From: an uncultured Lacticaseibacillus sp.
GTDB taxonomy: Bacteria > Bacillota > Bacilli > Lactobacillales > Lactobacillaceae
Reading direction: 5' to 3'
Assembly (NCBI GenBank): GCA_934293835.1
Contig: CAKQZO010000021.1
Location: 1-17,212, forward strand
Length of the DNA: 17,212 bases
Below are positions 1-7,080 of this stretch, piece by piece. The first letter of the stretch is position 1. Every line of letters begins with the position of its first letter. Under the pieces are notes generated by a model. It was given only the letters and a program-made list of their open reading frames with translations, searched no databases and was not told the origin of the DNA. Made by a program: the position numbers and the translations under genes.

Positions 1-606
1 CTCTTTAGCTGTCCGTGGCTACTGGTCAATCTGTTCGTCAAGTTCAGTCTGCCGACAAGCTGGTTGTACGCACTGGTGGCGCTAGTGCTGTTTCCGAATG
101 CCATTGCGACGCTGCGTGGCATTACTCGCGTCTATCAAGGCGAACACCACACCCTCAAGGAGAGCTTAGTCAACATCTGGCAAACTTGGCGGCAACAAGA
201 CCGCAGCCGTTGGGGGCTCCATGCGGTAGTCGTGCTGATCGTGATGCTTTTCTGTGGCGAGTTCACCCTCGTCATGCATCAGGTGGCGTTGCGGTTTATG
301 ATCGTGCCGTTCTTGATCGTGGGTGCGTTCTTGTTGGCTGCGGTATGGCATTATCTGCTCATCGCCGCAGTTGATACCGAGCACAAGGCGCCACAACAGA
401 TGTTGCAGGCTATCTACCTCAGCTGGCGGAACCTCTTCTTGGCGGTGATTCTCGGTCTGGGAGTCGCGTTGTGGTTGTCCGTCGGCTATCAGGCACCGTC
501 GTTGAACGTTTTGGCGGTGAACGTCATCATTTTTTGGATCGGCTATAAGCTTTGTTATAAGTCCGTCGGCCGCGTCGTGACCGCGGTGGATGAGGAGGTT
601 AACTAA
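1..606 (+). CDS. DUF624 / YesL-like integral membrane protein, 5'-truncated
   Basis: The reading frame is open from the first base of the window, so the real start lies upstream; a TTG at 64 is an in-frame internal codon and not a convincing start. The 201 visible residues are very hydrophobic, with about five membrane segments. They include a Leu/Phe-rich stretch around 10-32, a segment that follows the WGLHAVVV motif, and a final one near NVIIFWIGYKLCY. The short loop with GITRVYQGE followed by an amphipathic stretch resembles the DUF624 family (YesL of Bacillus). Members of that family commonly sit beside carbohydrate ABC transporters and glycosidases, but their molecular role is unsettled. 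The stop TAA overlaps the next ATG (TAATG at 604-608), which suggests translational coupling. The family call rests on pattern and context. An unrelated membrane subunit such as a permease fragment is less likely because no permease signature is visible. Confidence 0.7.
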   Translation, partial: LFSCPWLLVNLFVKFSLPTSWLYALVALVLFPNAIATLRGITRVYQGEHHTLKESLVNIWQTWRQQDRSRWGLHAVVVLIVMLFCGEFTLVMHQVALRFMIVPFLIVGAFLLAAVWHYLLIAAVDTEHKAPQQMLQAIYLSWRNLFLAVILGLGVALWLSVGYQAPSLNVLAVNVIIFWIGYKLCYKSVGRVVTAVDEEVN

Positions 607-1478
607 TGGCAGATTTTACGATTACAGGGTTTGCCGATGAAATCGGGCCCGATTTGGCAGAACAGATTCGTGGCCTGCACAACAACGGGATTACCCATAT
701 CGAAATTCGCGGGATTGCTGACAAGAATGTCAGCGAGTTCACCTTGGAAGAGGCGCAGGCCTATCAAAAACAGCTCGCGCAGGCAGGTATCAAAGTGTCG
801 AGCATCGGATCGCCGCTTGGCAAAATCAAGATCACCGATGAGTTTGCGCCACAGCTTGATTTGTTCAAGCACGTCTTGGCGATCGCCGAAGTCTTTCAAG
901 CCCCATATGTGAGGTGCTTCAGCTTCTTCATGGCCGACGCTGATGCTGAGCGTTACCAGCCTGAGGTGATTCGCCGCTGGCAGGCATTCATGCAGGCAGC
1001 TTCGGCGTATCCGCAAATCACGTTGTTGCATGAGAATGAAAAAGGCATCTTTGGTGATACGCCAGAGCGGTGCTTGGCGCTGTTGCAGGCGATTGACTCA
1101 CCGCAGCTGAAAGCGGCCTTTGATCCCGCGAATTTCGTTCAGTGCGGAGTCGAGGTCTATCCTCACGCCTTTGAGTTGCTGGCGCCTTATATCGCGTATA
1201 TCCATATTAAAGACGCGCAGTATCGCGACCGGGCGGTGACGCCTGCCGGCTATGGCGACGGTAAGGTCAAGGCAGTGTTGGAACGCTTGATTGCCGATGA
1301 CTACCACGGCTTCTTGTCGTTGGAGCCGCACCTGAGTGAATTCAGCGGGTTTGCTCAACTGGAACAAGATGGCGTTTCGATTGCGCCTAACGAAATCGCT
1401 GGAGCACAGGCTTTCACCGTGGCCAGCAACGCGCTTAAGGCGATTCTAGTCGATCAGTGTCATCAAGATTGGAAGTGA
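606..1478 (+). CDS. Sugar phosphate isomerase/epimerase-family TIM-barrel protein
   Basis: This 290-residue cytoplasmic protein has the layout of the xylose-isomerase-like TIM barrel family (AP endonuclease family 2 superfamily). It opens with a strand carrying GFADEIG, followed by HIEIRGI. Four likely divalent metal ligands sit at the expected strand ends: Glu143 (LLHENEKG), Asp173 (AAFDPANF), His200 (YIHIKDA) and Glu240 (LSLEPHLS). Members isomerise or epimerise sugars and keto-sugars, and some act as lyases or deglycosidases on 3-keto-glycosides, so the exact reaction cannot be read from the sequence. The start ATG overlaps the preceding stop, and the upstream TGAGGAGG at 590-597 is a strong ribosome binding site. 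Two oxidoreductases follow directly, which suggests that it acts on an oxidised sugar. The family call is firm; the substrate is unknown. Confidence 0.88.
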   Translation: MADFTITGFADEIGPDLAEQIRGLHNNGITHIEIRGIADKNVSEFTLEEAQAYQKQLAQAGIKVSSIGSPLGKIKITDEFAPQLDLFKHVLAIAEVFQAPYVRCFSFFMADADAERYQPEVIRRWQAFMQAASAYPQITLLHENEKGIFGDTPERCLALLQAIDSPQLKAAFDPANFVQCGVEVYPHAFELLAPYIAYIHIKDAQYRDRAVTPAGYGDGKVKAVLERLIADDYHGFLSLEPHLSEFSGFAQLEQDGVSIAPNEIAGAQAFTVASNALKAILVDQCHQDWK

Positions 1479-1483
1479 AGATC

Positions 1484-2644
1484 GTGGCAGAGTTAAGAAT
1501 TGCAATCATTGGCGTGGGGAATATCGGTAACCTGCACGCGGGGTATCTATCCAAGCATCAGATCAAGCATGCCCGCCTGGTCGCGTTTTGCGACACGAAT
1601 CCAGATAAGTTGGCTTTGGCCAAGAAGCGTTATGGCAATGATTATCGCTTCTATGACCAAGATACGGCGGTGATGAATGATCCCGATGTTGATGCGGTGA
1701 TCATCTCAACGCCTCACTATGCGCATCCAGAACTCGCGATTCAGGCGCTGAACGCGGGTAAGCATGTGCTCAGTGAGAAGCCAGCAGGCGTGTTCACTAA
1801 GAAAGTCCGAGAAGCCATCACGGTTTCTGAGGCCCATCCAGAGCTGACCTATGCGTTGATGTACAATCAGCGCATGAATCCGGTTTACCAAAAGGCCAAG
1901 GACCTGGTCGCCTCAGGAGAAGTCGGCGAGTTACGGCGGACCAACTGGATTATTACGAACTGGTATCGCTCGCAAAGCTACTATAATTCAGGCGGTTGGC
2001 GCGCGACGTGGGCCGGTGAAGGTGGCGGGGTGTTGCTGAATCAAGACCCGCATCAGCTCGACTTGTGGCAATGGATCTGCGGGATGCCATCGCGGCTGAT
2101 CGGCTTTGCGTATGCAGGCAAGCGTCGCGATGTCGAGGTGGAAACCGAAGTGACCGCCTACGCGGAATATGCCAATGGGGCGACTGGGGTGTTCGTCACG
2201 ACAACGACAGAGACGCCAGGGACGAACCGCTTCGAGATCGTCGGTTCCAAGGGTAAAATCGTGATCGAGGATTCACAGCTGAAGTTCTGGCAAAACCGAG
2301 TGGATGAACGTGACTGGAACGCGACTTATACCGGTGGTTTTGGCGAACCCGAGACATGGCAGATCGATATCCCCGTCGTCTTCGATGGAGACACGGGCCA
2401 TCCGAAGATCGTTCAGAACTTCGTCAATCACATTTTGTTTGACGAGACGTTGCTCAGCCCAGCGAGTGATGGGATCTACGGGTTGTCGATCTCAAACGCA
2501 ATCTATCTGTCCAGCTGGCAACAACGGTGGGTTGACTTTCCAATCGACGAAGAAGCCTTTTTGGTTGAGCTACAAAAACGTATCAAGACCTCGAAGCAAA
2601 AAGACGTGGCCGATCAGGTGTTGGATACCGATAACACGTATTGA
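1484..2644 (+). CDS. Gfo/Idh/MocA family NAD(P)-dependent oxidoreductase (first copy)
   Basis: The protein has 386 residues if GTG 1484 is the start. I prefer this start to GTG 1457 because GGAAG at 1471-1475 is well spaced from it, the upstream gene ends at 1478, and the protein then opens directly into the Rossmann strand (AELRIAIIGVGNIGNLH, with a GxGxxG nucleotide-binding loop). The family signature EKP is at residues 98-100, Lys99 being the likely catalytic residue. The second signature reads LLNQDPHQLDL, with His190 and Asp193; the usual Asp four residues before the His is replaced by Asn. The C-terminal half is the α/β substrate domain. Such enzymes oxidise or reduce sugars, inositols or glycosides with NAD(P). 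The gene begins 5 bp after the isomerase and is followed by a second family member. The family is secure; the substrate is not known. Confidence 0.9.
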   Translation: MAELRIAIIGVGNIGNLHAGYLSKHQIKHARLVAFCDTNPDKLALAKKRYGNDYRFYDQDTAVMNDPDVDAVIISTPHYAHPELAIQALNAGKHVLSEKPAGVFTKKVREAITVSEAHPELTYALMYNQRMNPVYQKAKDLVASGEVGELRRTNWIITNWYRSQSYYNSGGWRATWAGEGGGVLLNQDPHQLDLWQWICGMPSRLIGFAYAGKRRDVEVETEVTAYAEYANGATGVFVTTTTETPGTNRFEIVGSKGKIVIEDSQLKFWQNRVDERDWNATYTGGFGEPETWQIDIPVVFDGDTGHPKIVQNFVNHILFDETLLSPASDGIYGLSISNAIYLSSWQQRWVDFPIDEEAFLVELQKRIKTSKQKDVADQVLDTDNTY

Positions 2645-2689
2645 ATGAACGGCTGACACCGTGATTGGGTGAACGAAGGTTGTGAGTAG

Positions 2690-3709
2690 ATGATTAATTT
2701 CGGAATCATTGGTTGTGGGAACATTGCTGCCGTACATGCGGCGGCAATCACCGCGTTGGCAGATGCGCAGCTTGTCGCGTGCTGTGATCGTGATGAAGTC
2801 AAAGGCCGAGCCTATGCCCGAGCCCATCATTGTCGCTACTATGCAGACGCCCAAGCGCTCATTGACGACCCGGCAGTTCGGGTGGTGACGATCGCGACCC
2901 CGCATTATCTGCATGCACCGATGAGCATTGCGGCGCTGCGTGCAGGCAAAGACGTTGTCTGTGAAAAGCCCATGGCGACGACGGCCGCGGATGCCATGGC
3001 CGTGATCGCCGCGACCAAGATTAGCCCCGGAACATATACGGTGGTTTATCAAAACCGCTTCAACCCAGTGAATGTGCTGTTGAAGCAAAAGCTGCGTGAC
3101 CATGAATTCGGCGAGCTGTTGGGTGTTAAGGCGGAGATGACTTGGCATCGAGATCCGGCTTATTATACGCAGACCGATTGGAAGGGAACCTGGCAGTATG
3201 AAGGTGGCGGTTGCCTAATCAATCAGGCGATTCATACGCTGGATGAGATTTATTGGTTGGCGGGGATGCCTAACAAAATTAAAGGCAAGATCATGACCAC
3301 GATGTTAGATCAGGTAATCGAGGTCGAAGATGCGGCGATGGCGACGGCAACCCTGGCAGACGATGTCCCGATTGTGCTGTTTGCGTCTAATAACTACGTC
3401 GATGATCCAGATCCAACCGTCACCCTGAGCTTCGCTAAGGCAACGGTGTGTGTGAGTGGTGACACCTTATGGGTAGATGGACGAGTCCGGGCTAGTGAGT
3501 CCGAAGATGCAGACGGGTTTGTCGGCAAGCGTTATTGGGGTCGAGGACACCAACGCTTGCTTGCCGCAGTTGTCAATCGCATCACACACAAGGCCGATCC
3601 GTTGATCGATCATCTAGCCGGAGCGGATGGATTGGCCTCATTGAGTATGGTTTTGGGAATCTATGCGTCGAATCTGAGCGGTCAGTGGGAGACGCTACCA
3701 CAGTGTTGA
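2690..3709 (+). CDS. Gfo/Idh/MocA family NAD(P)-dependent oxidoreductase (second copy)
   Basis: This 339-residue protein starts at ATG 2690, with GAAGG at 2675-2679 as the ribosome binding site. It has the N-terminal nucleotide-binding loop GIIGCGNIAAVH, then CEKPM at 91-95 (Lys93 as likely catalytic base or acid) and the second signature INQAIHTLDE with His182 and Asp185. It resembles its upstream neighbour in plan, but is 47 residues shorter and clearly diverged, so the pair is not a recent duplication. Its likely role is oxidation or reduction of a sugar hydroxyl or keto group in the same pathway. It could catalyse a different position or the reverse half-reaction, or form a mixed complex with the first copy; the sequence does not decide between these. 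The glycosidase gene starts 9 bp after its stop. Confidence 0.9.
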   Translation: MINFGIIGCGNIAAVHAAAITALADAQLVACCDRDEVKGRAYARAHHCRYYADAQALIDDPAVRVVTIATPHYLHAPMSIAALRAGKDVVCEKPMATTAADAMAVIAATKISPGTYTVVYQNRFNPVNVLLKQKLRDHEFGELLGVKAEMTWHRDPAYYTQTDWKGTWQYEGGGCLINQAIHTLDEIYWLAGMPNKIKGKIMTTMLDQVIEVEDAAMATATLADDVPIVLFASNNYVDDPDPTVTLSFAKATVCVSGDTLWVDGRVRASESEDADGFVGKRYWGRGHQRLLAAVVNRITHKADPLIDHLAGADGLASLSMVLGIYASNLSGQWETLPQC

Positions 3710-3718
3710 GGTGAGAAG

Positions 3719-5506
3719 ATGGTAAGAGAAGAATATCCCCGTCCGCAGTTCGTGCGCCCACAGTGGCAGAATTTGAATGGCGAGTGGGAGTTTGCATTTG
3801 ACGATCAAGAACAAGGCTACGCGCAGGGATGGCACGCAGGACAAGGGACGTTACCGAAAACAATCGTGGTGCCTTTTGCCTATCAGACGAAGTTGAGCGG
3901 CATCGATGATCAGGAACCACACGATCATGTGTGGTATCGAAGGCGATTTGAACTTGCCAACGAAGATGGGCACCGCTATTTACTCCATTTTGGCGCGGTC
4001 GATTACGCAGCGACCGTGTATGTGAACGGTCACTGTGTCGGCCAACACGTTGGCGGAGAAACTGCCTTTTGCCTAGATGTGACGGCTGATCTGAATGTTG
4101 GCGAGAACCTCTTAGCCGTTCAAGTCGATGACCCGCATCAAGATGAGTCGATTCCACGGGGCAAGCAGACTTGGGAGGAGCAGTCAGCTGGAATCTGGTA
4201 TACCAATACGACAGGAATCTGGCAGACAGTGTGGCTCGAAGCCGTTCCTGCGTGCTATCTTGCTGACTTGAAGGTGACACCTGAGTTTGACCAAGGCAGT
4301 GTTCGAATTCAGGCCGTGCTGAATCAAGCACAGGTGGGTGCAAAACTACAATATCGTATCGAATTTCAAGGAACGCTGGTTGCTGCTGGCGCGATAGAGA
4401 CGACTGGGCGAGAGACAAGCTGGGCAGTCGATTTGTTCCAGCAGAAGATTTTTCGCACGAATTATCATCGTCCGGGCTGGTCCTGGACGCCGGAGCATCC
4501 CAACTTGTTTGATCTCACGCTGACAGTCGGTGACGATCGCGTCCAGAGTTATTTTGGAATGCGCAAGATCAGCGTTGAGAACGGGATGATCTATCTGAAC
4601 AATCAACCGTATTATCAAAAGCTCGTGTTAGATCAAGGTTACTGGCCGGCTGGCCTGCTGACGGCACCTAGTGATCAGGCGCTCAAAGATGACATTGTGA
4701 TGGCCAAAGAGATGGGGTTCAACGGTTGTCGCAAACACCAAAAGGTTGAAGATCCACGCTTCTTGTACTGGGCGGATCGACTAGGGTATTTGGTTTGGGG
4801 CGAGTGCGCCTCGGCACCGCTATATAACGCAGATGCCGTGCGTCGGGTCACCCATGAATGGGATGAAATTATTGCCCGCGACTATAATCATCCTTGCATC
4901 GTGACCTGGGTGCCGCTCAACGAAAGCTGGGGTGTGCCTCACATCCAGCGCGACCGGCAACAGCAGCATTTTTCACAATCGCTGTATCATTACTTGCACA
5001 GCCTAGATGAGACCCGGTTGGTGATTGGCAATGATGGTTGGAGTCAGGCCGAAACGGATATTTGTACCATCCATGATTACGCCCATGGCACGGAAGACGA
5101 ACCGCTTGTCCAAGCGGCGTTCGCGACGACCCTGTACGACCGCGCCCACTTATTAGCCTACTCGCCGGCGGGGCGGCGGGTCTTTGCGGATGGGTTCGGC
5201 TGGCAAGGACAGCCGATCATGTTGACGGAATTTGGTGGGATCAGCTATCAAAGTGATCAAAGCCAGGGCTGGGGGTATACATCGGCAAGTTCCAAAGAAC
5301 AATATCTGGCCGACTTTAGCCGTATCTTTGGGGCGCTGTATGCGTCTGAAATTCTGTGGGGATTTTGCTATACCCAGTTGACCGATGTTGAACAAGAAAT
5401 TAACGGCCTGCTGACCTATGATCGCCAGCCGAAGCTGCCCTTAGCGGATATCAAGCACGTTTTAGCTGGTTACCATCCTGAATGTCTGGTTGATGTGCAC
5501 GCATAA
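3719..5506 (+). CDS. Glycoside hydrolase family 2 protein (β-galactosidase/β-glucuronidase-like)
   Basis: This 595-residue retaining glycosidase has no signal peptide and so should act in the cytoplasm on imported substrate. The N-terminal jelly-roll sugar-binding domain covers about residues 1-165 (RPQWQNLNGEWEF, VWYRRRFEL, VYVNGHCVGQHVGG). An Ig-like β-sandwich follows to about 280, and then a TIM barrel. The acid/base is predicted to be Glu402 in PLNESWG and the nucleophile Glu504 in LTEFGG. The length is close to β-glucuronidase (about 600) and much shorter than LacZ. The specificity could be a β-glucuronide, β-galactoside, β-mannoside or another sugar; the sequence alone does not say. 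GAGGTGAG at 3708-3715 is the ribosome binding site and overlaps the preceding stop. It is the last gene of the operon and is followed by a terminator at 5608-5648. Confidence 0.92.
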   Translation: MVREEYPRPQFVRPQWQNLNGEWEFAFDDQEQGYAQGWHAGQGTLPKTIVVPFAYQTKLSGIDDQEPHDHVWYRRRFELANEDGHRYLLHFGAVDYAATVYVNGHCVGQHVGGETAFCLDVTADLNVGENLLAVQVDDPHQDESIPRGKQTWEEQSAGIWYTNTTGIWQTVWLEAVPACYLADLKVTPEFDQGSVRIQAVLNQAQVGAKLQYRIEFQGTLVAAGAIETTGRETSWAVDLFQQKIFRTNYHRPGWSWTPEHPNLFDLTLTVGDDRVQSYFGMRKISVENGMIYLNNQPYYQKLVLDQGYWPAGLLTAPSDQALKDDIVMAKEMGFNGCRKHQKVEDPRFLYWADRLGYLVWGECASAPLYNADAVRRVTHEWDEIIARDYNHPCIVTWVPLNESWGVPHIQRDRQQQHFSQSLYHYLHSLDETRLVIGNDGWSQAETDICTIHDYAHGTEDEPLVQAAFATTLYDRAHLLAYSPAGRRVFADGFGWQGQPIMLTEFGGISYQSDQSQGWGYTSASSKEQYLADFSRIFGALYASEILWGFCYTQLTDVEQEINGLLTYDRQPKLPLADIKHVLAGYHPECLVDVHA

Positions 5507-5607
5507 ATATCGATCAAACGGGGATGTGGAAAGATACATCCCCATTAGCGTGCCTGACGCTTTAACGCCGTGGTATTCCAAAGGACGGTGCATCCGCCCC
5601 AATCCCC

Positions 5608-5648
5608 AAAAATCGCCAAGCCAGACTAACTGACTTGGCGATTTTTTT
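5608..5648. terminator. Bidirectional Rho-independent terminator between convergent genes
   Basis: A perfect 13-bp stem pairs 5608-5620 (AAAAATCGCCAAG) with 5634-5646. The loop contains a further CAG/CTG pairing. A run of seven T follows on the plus strand (5642-5648), and a run of A at 5608-5612 supplies the T run for the minus strand. It can end both the glycosidase operon and the DUF916/DUF3324 gene, whose stop codon (5647-5649) overlaps the hairpin edge. Confidence 0.92.
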
Positions 5649-6663
5649 ATGCGCGCTTGTCTTCGTTCAGCCGCATCTTCAACCAGATGGCGAGCAAGGC
5701 GAGACTGGCGATGATGGCGATCAACAAGATGATCAACCACGCCGGCAAGTTGCGCAGGTGGTGGGTCTCGGCCTTGGCCTCAGTGGTCTTGATGACCGCT
5801 TGGGAGATGTGTAGCGGCTTGCTGAAGTGCCAGTGACTCTGATTGTTGGGCAGGTGCGCGTCGACGATGACGTGGTAGTCGCCGGCCTTGATGTCCTTGG
5901 GCGTCAGGTTCAGCGCCATTGGCATGTGACTGTTCGGGGCGAGGCGCGCGGCCTTGACGGTGCGCTTGAGGGTGGCCTTGTGCTTGCCGTCTTTAACGAG
6001 CTTGGCGGTGATCGTCATCTTGGATTGAATGACCGGCAAGGGATTGGTGAGGTTGGCGATCACTTCCACGCCGCCGCTGGTGCTTTGCGCAGTGGCGCTA
6101 GGCATCATGAGGTCGGGGGTGAAGTGGGGAATCGCCTTGGTCGCCTGTAGCTGCACCGCGGTGACATAGGCGACTTCGCTTGATAGGCCGGCCGAAGCGT
6201 TGGTTTCGGGATCGAGGCAGGTGACGCTCACGCCGCCGAGGATGATGCCTGAGATCGGCTTGGCCGGGGTCTTATACGCCATCGTCACCGTCTGCACACT
6301 GCGCGGCGCAATCGAGACGGTTTTGGGCTTGGTGAAAAGGGTCTCGATATTGGCCTGGGATTTGGCTGGTACCTTCTTGCCGTGTTGGGTGTAGTCGATC
6401 TCACCGTTGGCGTTGGTGGTCGCACGGTTGATTGCGACCTTGTAGCGGTGCGTGCCGTTGGTGTAGTTACTGATCTTCACCTTGATGTTGCCCGTCTGGT
6501 TGGGGCTCGCCAGCAGCTGAAAGAAGCTAGCATCAGGATCGATCTGCGCAGCGGCGCGCAGGTTCTCAACCCCGAATCCCGGCGAAGCGGCGTGCGTGGG
6601 CTGAGCGGGAAACCCCAGCCAAACCAAGATGAGCGCCAGGAATAAGCATGCGAATTTTTTCAT
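5647..6663 (-). CDS. DUF916/DUF3324 WxL-interacting cell-surface protein
   Basis: This 338-residue protein starts with MKKFACLFLALIL, reading leftward from 6663. I chose this start because GGAGG lies just upstream (complement of 6675-6679) and a signal peptide follows at once, with cleavage after about residue 25 (THA|AS). A longer frame from 6738 would place 25 non-hydrophobic residues ahead of the signal. Residues about 28-150 match DUF916, including the hallmark ATTNANGEIDY, and about 160-295 match DUF3324. A single transmembrane helix at about 307-328 is followed by a basic tail (KMRLNEDKRA). In lactic acid bacteria these proteins are encoded with WxL proteins and are thought to hold them at the peptidoglycan and membrane surface. 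Here the predicted partner is the divergent giant adhesin. The family call is strong; partnership is inferred from context. Confidence 0.93.
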   Translation of the reverse strand: MKKFACLFLALILVWLGFPAQPTHAASPGFGVENLRAAAQIDPDASFFQLLASPNQTGNIKVKISNYTNGTHRYKVAINRATTNANGEIDYTQHGKKVPAKSQANIETLFTKPKTVSIAPRSVQTVTMAYKTPAKPISGIILGGVSVTCLDPETNASAGLSSEVAYVTAVQLQATKAIPHFTPDLMMPSATAQSTSGGVEVIANLTNPLPVIQSKMTITAKLVKDGKHKATLKRTVKAARLAPNSHMPMALNLTPKDIKAGDYHVIVDAHLPNNQSHWHFSKPLHISQAVIKTTEAKAETHHLRNLPAWLIILLIAIIASLALLAIWLKMRLNEDKRA

Positions 6664-6700
6664 GTGAAAGCAGACCTCCGAATGGTGTTGCCATAAGCCT

Positions 6701-6709
6701 ATTTTACCA
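6701..6709 (-). promoter_or_regulatory. Probable extended -10 promoter for the DUF916/DUF3324 gene
   Basis: Read on the minus strand, TGGTAAAAT gives an extended -10 element (TGn plus TAAAAT at 6701-6706). The -35 region is weak (TGTACT, 16 bp away). Transcription would begin near 6694 and leave a leader of about 30 bases with GGAGG close to the start codon. The position fits; the assignment is from consensus only. Confidence 0.45.
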
Positions 6710-6734
6710 GCTTTGGTGGGTGAGTACACATTAG

Positions 6735-7044
6735 GCATGGTTGGGTTTATAAAACGGACGATTGTTATTTTATGCTGCTTTAGCGCATGAATTAATGCGT
6801 GGAACGTTATTCATTGAACTAGATGCGATCCAAATCAGATTCAACAAACGATATTTATCAAAAATCGACCTAATTTAAGATTGATAACAATTTATTGATA
6901 TTCGTGATAATGAATATTCGGAGAACCACCCAGTAGTTGCCGATAATTTAGACGATAATGGTATATACTTTTATTTTTCGCAAACTTTTTTACTAAATAT
7001 GCGCGGGATACCTGCCCGAAAATCGGTATGATGAAATCAAAATT
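6735..7044. other. AT-rich divergent intergenic region
   Basis: No credible gene lies between the two start codons (6664-7080). From 6781 to 7020 the G+C is about one third by my count, against the GC-rich coding DNA on both sides. Visible elements are a dyad CGCAT-6-ATGCG at 6784-6799, three copies of GATAAT at 6906, 6942 and 6954 (the last two 12 bp apart), an imperfect dyad around GATATTC and GAATATTC near 6897-6919, and a T7 run around 6986. This is probably the control region for both surface genes. The repeats may be operator sites or may simply reflect AT-rich composition. Confidence 0.6.
6937..6967 (+). promoter_or_regulatory. Candidate promoter for the giant WxL adhesin
   Basis: An extended -10 reading TGG plus TATATA lies at 6959-6967. 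A TTGCCG at 6937-6942 could serve as -35 with a long 19-bp spacer. Transcription would start near 6974 and leave a leader of about 105 bases. TATACT at 6964-6969 is an alternative -10 in the same place. This is a consensus match only. Confidence 0.4.
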
Positions 7045-7080
7045 ATGTCCATATCGGAGATAGAAGGGTTAGGGGATACC

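Noticed and set aside
64..606. TTG 64 as the start of the first gene
   Set aside because: The same frame is open to the left edge with hydrophobic residues that continue the membrane protein, and no ribosome binding site precedes the TTG.
5520..5543. Hairpin GGGGATGT-8-ACATCCCC just after the glycosidase
   Set aside because: There is no T run after the stem, so it is not a Rho-independent terminator; the real one follows at 5608-5648. It may stabilise the transcript end, but nothing shows this.
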